This document shows positions 47,088-54,644 of a stretch of 64,000 bases of DNA, piece by piece. Made by a program: the position numbers and the translations under genes. Source of the DNA: Pseudotabrizicola sp. (lineage in GTDB: Bacteria > Pseudomonadota > Alphaproteobacteria > Rhodobacterales > Rhodobacteraceae); NCBI RefSeq assembly GCF_030684215.1, contig NZ_JAUXOV010000052.1, positions 1 to 64,000 on the forward strand, read 5' to 3'. Below the pieces are notes generated by a model that saw only the letters and a program-made list of their open reading frames with translations, searched no databases and was not told the DNA's origin. Within the stretch, counting starts at the first letter, position 1. Every line of letters starts with the position of its first letter.

Positions 47088-48019
47088 GGGGCGATCCTTT
47101 CGCGCAACGTGCCCAGTATGCCCTTGGGCGCGAACAGCACCAAGCCCACAAGGGCCGCACCCACAACGAACAAATAGGCGTCGGTATAGCCGCTGGTGAT
47201 GTCGATCAGATAGAACATCAAAAGCGCCCCAAGAAACGGTCCCAACACCGTGCCCGCCCCGCCAAGCAGCACATAAAGCATTGGCAGGATCGAATATTGG
47301 ATCGTTGCAAAGGTCGCCCCGACATAGCCAAACAGCATCCCATAAGCCGCCCCCGCCGCCCCAGCATATACGCCCGACACAATCAGCGCGATGAGTTTGA
47401 TCCGGAACGGGTCGTATCCCAGCATCCGACTGCGTTCCTCATTCTCGCGCATTGCTACCATCACCCGGCCAAGCGGCGACCGGACCAGCCACAAACACAC
47501 CAGCATAGCGCAGGCAAACAGCGCAAACGCGGCCATAAAGCGCGGCGTGTCGGTGGCCAGATCCAGTCCGCCCAGAACACGCGCTGTGCGCGCAACGACA
47601 AAGCCTTCGTCGCCGCCGGTCCATGTGTTTAGATACAAAAGCGTCAGATAACCCGCTTGGGCAAACATCAGCGTGACAATCATAAAACTGACCCCCGCCG
47701 TGCGCAGCGCCAAAAGCCCGACCGCGCCGGCAAGCAAGCCCCCAACCATCAGTCCCGCAATCAGCGCGGGCAGGGGCAGCCAGCCCAGATGCCAGATCGG
47801 CAGGCCCATTGCATAGAACCCCGCCGCAAAGAACAGCGCATGCCCCAGCGACAAAAGGCCGGTGTAGCCAAAGGCAATGTTATAGCCCATCGCGAACACT
47901 GCCAGCACCATGATCCGCGCCAGATTGGTCATGTGATAGGACGGCAGCACGAATTGCGCCGCAAACACCACCACCAGGATCAGGAGGTGCAGGCCCCAGA
48001 TCTTCGCCCCCTGGGTCAT
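47075..48019 (-). CDS. livM: Branched-chain-type ABC transporter permease (LivM)
   Basis: The 314-residue permease has about eight to nine helices and family segments YNIAFGYTGLLSLGHALFF near 45-65 and GGAGTVLGPFLGALLMF near 253. It overlaps livH by four bases (ATGA). It forms the transport channel together with LivH. Confidence 0.86.
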   Translation of the reverse strand: MTQGAKIWGLHLLILVVVFAAQFVLPSYHMTNLARIMVLAVFAMGYNIAFGYTGLLSLGHALFFAAGFYAMGLPIWHLGWLPLPALIAGLMVGGLLAGAVGLLALRTAGVSFMIVTLMFAQAGYLTLLYLNTWTGGDEGFVVARTARVLGGLDLATDTPRFMAAFALFACAMLVCLWLVRSPLGRVMVAMRENEERSRMLGYDPFRIKLIALIVSGVYAGAAGAAYGMLFGYVGATFATIQYSILPMLYVLLGGAGTVLGPFLGALLMFYLIDITSGYTDAYLFVVGAALVGLVLFAPKGILGTLRERIAPWLP

Positions 48020-48894
48020 GCGCGGGCTCCGAACAGGCCCTGCGGGCGGAACACAAGCACCATTGCAACCAGCAGCGTTGCGATGATTTTTGCCAGCGTG
48101 GGGGAAAAGAACATGCTGATCACCCCATCTGAAAGCCCGATCACCAGCGCCGCTACCAGTGTGCCCCGGATCGACCCAAGTCCTCCGATAATGACCACGA
48201 TAAAGGACAGCAAAAGCGGGTCATGCCCCATCAGGTAATGCGCCTGCTGTATCGGCACGATCAGCACCGCCGCTGCTGCCGCAAGCGCCCCACCAAGGGC
48301 GAAAGTGCCCGCATAGACCCGATCTACGTTGATACCAAAGGCCTGCGCCGTTTCACGGTCCACCTGCGTTGCCCGCATCACAAGGCCCGCCTTGGTGCGC
48401 GTCATGAACACCCAGACCGCCACCAGAATGATCGCCGCCGCCAGCACGACAAACAGCTTGTACCCTGAATACCCGAACCATGGCAGTTGGATACGCCACT
48501 GAAACGGGGCGACAACCGGGCGCGCGTCTGATCCGTAAAACGTCAGCGCTGCCTGTTGCAGCATGTAAAGCAGACCGATGGTGGCCACGATCGTGGCTTC
48601 GGGGTCATAGTTCAGGCGCTTCAGAACCAGCGTATCGGCAAGCGCTGCAATCAGCGCAACGGCCAAAGGCGCAATGATCAGTGCTGCCAGCCAGGCAAGC
48701 GCAGGCGGAAACGGCAGATAATAGGTCACAAACCATGCGACCACCGCGCCGATCATGTAAAACTCGCCATGCGCCACGTTCACCACGCGCATCACGCCGA
48801 ACACCAGCGACAGCCCTACGGCTGTCAGTGCCAGCACCGCAGCCATGACAGTGCCTTCCAGTAGCGCAAGAAGAAGAAAAGGTCCGAAGGCCAC
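48016..48894 (-). CDS. livH: Branched-chain-type ABC transporter permease (LivH)
   Basis: This 292-residue permease has about eight helices and typical family segments GLSLVFGVMRVVNVAHGEFYMIGA near 27-50 and IVVIIGGLGSIRGTLVAALVIG near 232. It lies 43 bases after the binding-protein gene. It is one of the two channel subunits of the importer. Confidence 0.86.
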   Translation of the reverse strand: MAFGPFLLLALLEGTVMAAVLALTAVGLSLVFGVMRVVNVAHGEFYMIGAVVAWFVTYYLPFPPALAWLAALIIAPLAVALIAALADTLVLKRLNYDPEATIVATIGLLYMLQQAALTFYGSDARPVVAPFQWRIQLPWFGYSGYKLFVVLAAAIILVAVWVFMTRTKAGLVMRATQVDRETAQAFGINVDRVYAGTFALGGALAAAAAVLIVPIQQAHYLMGHDPLLLSFIVVIIGGLGSIRGTLVAALVIGLSDGVISMFFSPTLAKIIATLLVAMVLVFRPQGLFGARA

Positions 48895-48912
48895 AGCGCC
48901 CGCCTGTTATTT

Positions 48913-48931
48913 GGGCCGGTTTCCCCGGCCC
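48913..48931 (-). terminator. Hairpin between binding-protein gene and livH
   Basis: A 7-bp GC stem (GGGCCGG at 48913-48919 with CCGGCCC at 48925-48931) with a five-base loop lies just after the binding-protein stop. No U-run follows. It likely stabilises the upstream message so the binding protein is made in excess. Confidence 0.5.
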
Positions 48932-48937
48932 GTTTCG

Positions 48938-50218
48938 TCAGAACGATTGCGTCGTGTAATCCACTGCATCGGGATACATGCCGTCTTCGATGCTGGTCGT
49001 ATGCACCTTCATCAGCTTGCCACCTTCGACCCTGCTGATGAACTGATGGCCAAACACCTGATGCGTCTTGCCATTGAAAACCTTGTTTCCCTGCACATGC
49101 GCAAGACTTTCTGGCATGTCACTCATGGCCTCGACCGCTTCGACAAACTTTTGCCGATCCGCCGGGCTTTGATAGCCAGAGGCCTCCATCCCCGCCTTGA
49201 TGATGTGCAACGTTTCCCACACAGAAAACATGTGGGCATAGGTGGACACGTCCTTGGCATCGGACACTGACGCGCCATTGTCATCGACGCCAACAGCGGC
49301 GCGATAGGCGACCTCGTGTTCCGACGCGTCAGGCTGCTTGACCCGGCAATGACCTTCCCAGAAATGGGTGCCTTCAAGGAACTCCAATCCGGGAGAGGCG
49401 GTATCGACCGCTTCAAGCGAGTCGATAAAGCCAAAGATCTGCGGCTTGGCCCCGGTGCCGTAGAACTCGCCCAATTCCTTGACGAAGGTCAGAACTGCCG
49501 GGCCAACCATCACATGATACAGAACTTCGGTATCATTGGGGATCTGCGGCAGATACCGGGTGAAGCTGGTTTCGGTCGGTGGCACTGCAATCTGGGCGAT
49601 GACCTGCCCGCCGCCCGCCTCGACCGCGGCAGTAAAGTAATCGCGGTGATCGTGACCAAAGGCATAATCGGGGAACACCATGGTTACCTTCTTGCCAAGG
49701 TTTTCCAGAACCCAAGGCGCCATCGAGCTGACCTGTGCGCGGACATCGGTAATGCCGGGCTGCATGGTCCAGCGGTTCAGCATGCCGCTGGCCACATGGA
49801 ATCCTTCAGAGCAAACAAGGTAAGGCACCTTCAACTCACCTGCACGCGAGGCCGATCCGATGACCACATGGCTGAAAAGCGGTCCGAAAATCATGTCGCA
49901 GTTGTGCTGGCTGACCAGCTTTTCCACGACCTCGGACCCGCGTTTCGGGTCTGTGCCGTCATCTTCAAACACAATCTCGACCGGGCGGCCGTTGATGCCA
50001 CCTGCATCGTTCACCTCCTTCAGGGCTGCTTGCGCCGTGCGCTCATACCAGCGCCCATAGGCGGCGCCGATCCCGGTGCGGTGCAACTGGAACCCCAGCT
50101 TTACGGGCGCCGCCTGTGACCAGACGGGTGCCGCAAAGCCTGCCGCCAACAGCCCGGCGCCCGCACCCTTCAGAACGGCGCGCCGCGATGGCGCAAGGCC
50201 AATGAGTTTCTGTGTCAT
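48938..50218 (-). CDS. Branched-chain-type ABC transporter substrate-binding protein
   Basis: The 426-residue periplasmic protein has a twin-arginine-type signal (SRRAVLKGAGAGLLAAG, then VWSQA), followed by a Peripla_BP_6 fold (KLGFQLHRTGIGAAYGRWYER, DAGGINGRPVEIVFEDDGTDP). The ATG at 50218 follows GGAGATTTTGGAA; a GTG at 50233 would add five residues. Relatives bind amino acids, amides, short-chain amides or aromatic acids. It lies between the ring-modifying genes and the permease genes of the same operon, so its ligand is likely the heterocycle or amide that the operon degrades. Confidence 0.85.
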   Translation of the reverse strand: MTQKLIGLAPSRRAVLKGAGAGLLAAGFAAPVWSQAAPVKLGFQLHRTGIGAAYGRWYERTAQAALKEVNDAGGINGRPVEIVFEDDGTDPKRGSEVVEKLVSQHNCDMIFGPLFSHVVIGSASRAGELKVPYLVCSEGFHVASGMLNRWTMQPGITDVRAQVSSMAPWVLENLGKKVTMVFPDYAFGHDHRDYFTAAVEAGGGQVIAQIAVPPTETSFTRYLPQIPNDTEVLYHVMVGPAVLTFVKELGEFYGTGAKPQIFGFIDSLEAVDTASPGLEFLEGTHFWEGHCRVKQPDASEHEVAYRAAVGVDDNGASVSDAKDVSTYAHMFSVWETLHIIKAGMEASGYQSPADRQKFVEAVEAMSDMPESLAHVQGNKVFNGKTHQVFGHQFISRVEGGKLMKVHTTSIEDGMYPDAVDYTTQSF

Positions 50219-50305
50219 TTCCAAAATCTCCACTGTTGCGGCACACCTCTGATGGGGCCTCTAGTTTAACACTTTGCTGGAACGATTGGTTTGTCCATGG
50301 TTTTT

Positions 50306-51652
50306 TCACCCGGTCCGTGCGGTAGAAAGCAGCCACAGCCCCAGAACGGTATATCCCACCATGAGCGCGGTCATCGGCAGATGTGCCACCGCCCGCGTCG
50401 GACCCGCCAGCCGCAGGGTCAACAGCACGGCCAGCAGATGCGCGCCAAGGATTGCGGCAAACTGCACTGCGTAGATTATCGGCATGACGGTCCGGTCGGT
50501 AAGAAAGCCGAATGACACATAAAACGGCGGCAGGCCCAGCAAGGCATCACCGCGAAAAAGCGGGTCGTTCAGCGCTGCGAGCGTGTATTGCCCGGCGGTC
50601 AACAGGACCACCAGATAATGCGCGGCATGGTACCCCGCCGCGATGGCCAGAAACGACAACATCACTGGCCCCGTCGCAAAACGCGCACCGGACAGGGCTT
50701 TCCCCAGCCGGATCACGCCCCAAAGCGCCAGACTGGTCAGCCCCCAGACCGCCAGCAGCCCAATAGTATTGACCCCCATCACCGCTGACCGCCCGGTCGG
50801 CTCCAGTGGGTTTTCCCCGATTACGCTGTGCCACCAGAATGTTTCCATCAGCCCGTCGAAGGTCAGCGCAGACAGCGCCAGCGTTATGAAGCCCATGGCC
50901 GAGAACGAAAGCCCCGGCATCCGCATCACTTGCGCCCCCGGCCAGCCGCGCATAAGCGTCGCGCGACCGTCGTCCAAGTCAAGCCAGAACGGTGCCACCT
51001 TGGCCAGATAGCCCATCAGAACAGTCAGGAACTCGCCCTGCGCCAACCACTCCTCGCCCTCGGCCACGGCCAGCGCAAAGATCACCAGCCAATAGGTCAG
51101 TGCGACCCATGCCAGCACCGTCGGGTCATCGGGCGCCATCGACACAAGCTGAAACCATGTAAACCCCGCGTAGCCCGCCACCGCCGGCCAATGGCCCAGC
51201 CGTGACAGCCCGACAGACCCGGTCCTCCCAAGCAGTGTGCGCGTGATCCGCACCGGCGCGGTCCATGGGTTTATAGGCCGCCACAGATTCCCCAAGAGCA
51301 TCGACCCAAGCGGCACCGCGATCCAGATGCCGGTCCAGAACACCAGCGTCATCAGATTGTGCATCGGGTCGCGCGCCCCGAACAGGCCCACCAAGACCAG
51401 CCCTAGAAAGCACAGGAACGACAGGTATGACGACACCGACACCGGCACCCAGACCCGCCGGGTCAGCACCGGCACCGCCTGCAACTGCGGCAAGGACCGC
51501 GCCATCGCCCCCATCGCGGCAGTCACGGCGACGGTCGCTGCTGCGCCTGCAATGTAATGGCCTGTTGGCAGCGTCAGGATTACCGAAGGCGGCAAGGCGC
51601 AGGCAAACGCCGCGCCGGGCAGGAGCGTGAGTGCCCCTGCAAGCGCCCTCAT
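50306..51652 (-). CDS. Polytopic membrane protein of unknown function
   Basis: The 448-residue protein has about 11-12 predicted helices and a conserved-looking segment GSMLLGNLWRPINPWTAPVR near residue 120. It looks related to a family sometimes labelled fenitrothion hydrolase in databases, though nothing in the sequence shows hydrolase motifs. Its ATG overlaps the DUF1185 gene by four bases, so it is made with the ring-reducing enzymes. It may be a transporter, or a membrane partner such as an electron-transfer anchor for the reductase. I do not recognise a definite function. Confidence 0.6.
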   Translation of the reverse strand: MRALAGALTLLPGAAFACALPPSVILTLPTGHYIAGAAATVAVTAAMGAMARSLPQLQAVPVLTRRVWVPVSVSSYLSFLCFLGLVLVGLFGARDPMHNLMTLVFWTGIWIAVPLGSMLLGNLWRPINPWTAPVRITRTLLGRTGSVGLSRLGHWPAVAGYAGFTWFQLVSMAPDDPTVLAWVALTYWLVIFALAVAEGEEWLAQGEFLTVLMGYLAKVAPFWLDLDDGRATLMRGWPGAQVMRMPGLSFSAMGFITLALSALTFDGLMETFWWHSVIGENPLEPTGRSAVMGVNTIGLLAVWGLTSLALWGVIRLGKALSGARFATGPVMLSFLAIAAGYHAAHYLVVLLTAGQYTLAALNDPLFRGDALLGLPPFYVSFGFLTDRTVMPIIYAVQFAAILGAHLLAVLLTLRLAGPTRAVAHLPMTALMVGYTVLGLWLLSTARTG

Positions 51653-52230
51653 CGCAAGCCATCCTCACCCTTGACCTGATCAACCTCAAGCCCGCCCATC
51701 CGGCTGTGAACCCGCCCCCCGCGCGCCATGGCAAGTGCAAACAACACCTCGCCCGACCGCGGTCCATCCTCGCAGGCGACCGTGATCACATCGAACCGCG
51801 ACCGCACATAAGCGGCATTCAGGTGGCCCAGCGGAATATCCAGCGTGGCACCCATGCCGCCCACCTTCATTGTTGAGGGCACGATGGCGCGACATTCGCC
51901 CAAGCGTTCGCGCATGCCGTAGCCGCCTGCCACATGCCAGATCGCGCCATGCTCGGCCTCGCCTGCTTCGCCCACGATGGCGCCTTTGCCATAGGCGTCA
52001 ATCCCGTCGCGCCCGCCCATCGCCGCGACCAGACGGTCGGTCAGCAAAAGCGCAAGGGGCTTGAGCGCATCCATCGCCGGGGCCAGATTTTCAACATAGC
52101 GTCCGGCAAAGGGGTTGGCGCAAACGGCAAAGATCGCGCCCCGGATAACGGGCGTGGCCGTCACGGGGCCGCCTTCATGCAGGATATCTTCGATCTGGAT
52201 GGTGATCTTGCGGATGGCAAAGTCAGACAC
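51649..52230 (-). CDS. DUF1185 (amino acid synthesis family) protein
   Basis: This 193-residue protein belongs to the DUF1185 family, small soluble proteins labelled amino acid synthesis proteins without proven activity. Conserved-looking parts include IQIEDILHEGG at residues 11-21, NPFAGRYVE near 39 and KVGGMGATLDIPLGH near 122. The start is GTG at 52230, overlapping the UPF0280 stop. I recall these genes as frequent neighbours of UPF0280 and 6-hydroxynicotinate reductase-like genes, which points to a role in ring or amide metabolism. The reaction is unknown. Confidence 0.72.
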   Translation of the reverse strand: MSDFAIRKITIQIEDILHEGGPVTATPVIRGAIFAVCANPFAGRYVENLAPAMDALKPLALLLTDRLVAAMGGRDGIDAYGKGAIVGEAGEAEHGAIWHVAGGYGMRERLGECRAIVPSTMKVGGMGATLDIPLGHLNAAYVRSRFDVITVACEDGPRSGEVLFALAMARGGRVHSRMGGLEVDQVKGEDGLR

Positions 52231-53059
52231 AGGTAAGTTCCTTTAGGGCAAGCGGGCCAAGTGTCCGCACCTCAGGGTGCAGGAAAAGAGCTGCGGCTTC
52301 AATAAGTCCCTGCGACCGGAACGCCTCCGCTGCTGCTTCACCCGCGTTCAAGGCGCGGAAGCGGTCGGCTTCGGTTAGGCCCGACACCGCCACGGTGACC
52401 AAGCGCGCGCCAAGGTCGCTGTCAGTCTGCATCTGGTGCGCCGGGCGCCGGGTGATGCCGGGGTGGTCGGGCAGGTTGACCGCGTTGGCGATCATCGTTG
52501 CTGCCGCATCGGCCATTGCGGACGTTTTCGCCAGCACAGAGACGGAATCGGCAATACCACACGACCAGCTGCGCCCGCGCCAGCCGCTTGTAGCAATGCC
52601 GCGCACGGTGTCTTCGGCGCGAAGCGTTACCCGGTCGGGCATGCCGGGTCGCGCGGCGATGGCGCAGCTCAGGCTCTCGCCGGGGTCCAGGTGCAGCGCT
52701 ATGTCGCCACCGTTGTTCACGTAGGCACGCCGCACGCCGGGCACGGCGAGTTCGGCCAGAAGCACATCTGCCACGGCCCCGGCCACCGCGGCCATCGGTG
52801 TGATGAAGGCGGGGGTAAAGACGGTCGTTGCGCGCACCATCAGCTGCGCAATCGGGCCGGTGGGTTGCCCGCTCTCGCGCCGAAGTTCGGGCAGTTCAGA
52901 GGCTAATTCCGCCAACACAGAGCCGAATCGTGCCACCATCCGCGCCTCGCCGGAAGCGACGGAGGCGGGGCTGCCCCATGCTTGTGCGATGATGTCGATG
53001 GGGCCGTGGTGCAGGTGCAACCGCCCATCTGGCAGACGCGCACAGGTGGCACTGGTCAC
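52223..53059 (-). CDS. UPF0280 family protein (ApbE-like fold)
   Basis: The 278-residue protein belongs to the UPF0280 family, related in fold to ApbE flavin transferases. The segment TPMAAVAGAVADVLL near 85 and AYVNNGGDIALHL near 113 resemble the ApbE nucleotide-binding region. The start is GTG at 53059, overlapping the reductase stop (GTGA). A speculative role is maturation of, or flavin transfer to, a neighbouring oxidoreductase. Nothing in the sequence proves activity. Confidence 0.72.
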   Translation of the reverse strand: MTSATCARLPDGRLHLHHGPIDIIAQAWGSPASVASGEARMVARFGSVLAELASELPELRRESGQPTGPIAQLMVRATTVFTPAFITPMAAVAGAVADVLLAELAVPGVRRAYVNNGGDIALHLDPGESLSCAIAARPGMPDRVTLRAEDTVRGIATSGWRGRSWSCGIADSVSVLAKTSAMADAAATMIANAVNLPDHPGITRRPAHQMQTDSDLGARLVTVAVSGLTEADRFRALNAGEAAAEAFRSQGLIEAAALFLHPEVRTLGPLALKELTCV

Positions 53060-54510
53060 GATGGCACCTCTGGCGGTGCGGTCAGGTGGGCGTGGGTCTG
53101 ATACTCGCCACCCTCTGCGCGTACCTCACCCAGCGTGCGGATGGCCGTGTCGTGCCCGCCCATGGCCAGATAATCGGCGCGCGGCAGGGTGAATTCCAGC
53201 GGTGCCACAAGGGCCGGGGTCGGCACATAGCCGAACGCGCCTTCGGGCAGGCGGGTAACATCGACCATAAAGGTGATCCCACCGCCCGGCCAGATATAGC
53301 AGGGCGCGCCGCCGCTGGTCAGCCGGGTTTGCCCCGCCTGCACCGACCGGGTCAGCCGCACCGGGTTTTGCGTGACGCCCGCGCGCAATGACCCGCCCGC
53401 GCCGCCCATGAACAGCACCGTGCACAGAGACGGCTCGCAGTTTTCGTCTATCATCCCGACGGTGGCGCGCAAAGCTGGCGGAAGATCCTTTTTTTGCGGT
53501 GTCAGAGACTCATCCAGCTCATAATAGCCGAACTCCTCGCCCGTGGTGGAAACCATCAAAAGCCGTAATCCCGCCCGCGCACCGCGCCGCGCTTCCCACG
53601 GGCCAAGAATTTCCAGCGGGTCGGTCAGACGTGTGCCGCCCCAGCCAAGCCCCGGCTCTGACACCCGGAAATAGCGTCCGGGGGTGGAGCGGTGGCCTTT
53701 TACCCGGATGCCGGTGGGTTGCCAGCCCAGCACTTTGCCGGCCTGATGTTCGCTGACAACGCCGGTGATGTGGTCGTCAACCACCACCACCTCATCCACC
53801 AGCCCGACCCATTGGCTGGCGAACATGCCGATGGTGGCTGAGCCGCAGCCGACCCGCATCCGGCGCTCCGGAGTGCCGTCCACAATGGGGGGGTGACCTG
53901 CCTGCACGGTGACGCTGGACCCGCCGTCGATACTCAGGGTGACAGCCGCGCCATTACAAAGAGCCAGAAGCGTGGCGCAGGTGATACGCCCCTCGGGTTT
54001 GCTGCCGCCGGTCAGGTGATGCACGCCGCCCAAGGACAGCATCTGGCTGCCGTATTCGGCGGTTGTGACATGGCCCACAGGCTCACCCTCCGCCCGGATG
54101 ATCGCGCCTTCGGCTCCCAGATGACGGTCGGTGTCGATCTTCACCTTGACGCCGCAATAGGAAAAGATCGCCTCTGTAACAACCGTGACCATATCGGCCC
54201 CATCAACATCGGAAGCGACGATGAAAGGAGCGGGCTTGTAATCGGGATAGGTGGTGCCAGAGCCGATTCCGGTCACGACCGTATCTGCGGGGAAGGCGTC
54301 ACCATCCCAGTCGCGGGTGGCAAAGGGCACAATGCGGCCACCGGTATCAAGGCTGCGTGTCAGCATCACCACCGGATCGGTGCGCAGGATGCGCCCATCT
54401 TGATTGGCATAGCGGTCGCAGGCCCCGGTCTGGCCGGGGGCGATGTAGCACATCACCGGACAAGCGTCGCAGCGGATTTTTTCCGTGCTGCTGGTGGGCT
54501 GCCCGGTCAT
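53056..54510 (-). CDS. 6-hydroxynicotinate reductase-like Fe-S protein
   Basis: The 484-residue protein resembles 6-hydroxynicotinate reductase, the enzyme that reduces the pyridine ring of 6-hydroxynicotinate to a tetrahydro-oxo product in clostridial nicotinate fermentation. An N-terminal cysteine cluster (CDACPVMC, then a further Cys after nine residues, at about residues 14-30) could bind a 4Fe-4S centre. Further cysteines occur near 130, 180 and 360. It overlaps the small ORF upstream and the UPF0280 gene downstream. Together with the molybdenum hydroxylase genes upstream it suggests hydroxylation and then reduction of a heteroaromatic ring. The family name is recognised with moderate confidence; the substrate is unknown. 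Confidence 0.7.
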   Translation of the reverse strand: MTGQPTSSTEKIRCDACPVMCYIAPGQTGACDRYANQDGRILRTDPVVMLTRSLDTGGRIVPFATRDWDGDAFPADTVVTGIGSGTTYPDYKPAPFIVASDVDGADMVTVVTEAIFSYCGVKVKIDTDRHLGAEGAIIRAEGEPVGHVTTAEYGSQMLSLGGVHHLTGGSKPEGRITCATLLALCNGAAVTLSIDGGSSVTVQAGHPPIVDGTPERRMRVGCGSATIGMFASQWVGLVDEVVVVDDHITGVVSEHQAGKVLGWQPTGIRVKGHRSTPGRYFRVSEPGLGWGGTRLTDPLEILGPWEARRGARAGLRLLMVSTTGEEFGYYELDESLTPQKKDLPPALRATVGMIDENCEPSLCTVLFMGGAGGSLRAGVTQNPVRLTRSVQAGQTRLTSGGAPCYIWPGGGITFMVDVTRLPEGAFGYVPTPALVAPLEFTLPRADYLAMGGHDTAIRTLGEVRAEGGEYQTHAHLTAPPEVPS

Positions 54511-54644
54511 TGCTGGCCTGCGAGGGGCTTGGTGGCCAGTGGAGCACCAAAGGTTTTACCCCGCCCAGCCAGTGGTTTCTCGGACCAATGGCTGCCCGCG
54601 GAGTATTTCGGGCCAAGATGAAACGCATGGGCGGGAAAGGTCAT
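54507..54644 (-). CDS. 45-residue ORF coupled between the hydroxylase and reductase genes
   Basis: An ATG at 54644 overlaps the stop of the molybdenum hydroxylase gene by four bases (ATGA). The frame runs 45 codons to a TGA at 54507-54509, which overlaps the ATG of the reductase-like gene by four bases. It starts MTFPAHAFHLGPKYSAGSHW and ends LATKPLAGQQ. The predicted peptide is basic and rich in Gly, Ala and Pro, with several His and aromatic residues and no cysteine or membrane segment. I do not recognise a family. The double overlap strongly suggests that it is translated. A role as a small subunit or assembly factor of the reductase or hydroxylase is possible. Confidence 0.6.
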   Translation of the reverse strand: MTFPAHAFHLGPKYSAGSHWSEKPLAGRGKTFGAPLATKPLAGQQ

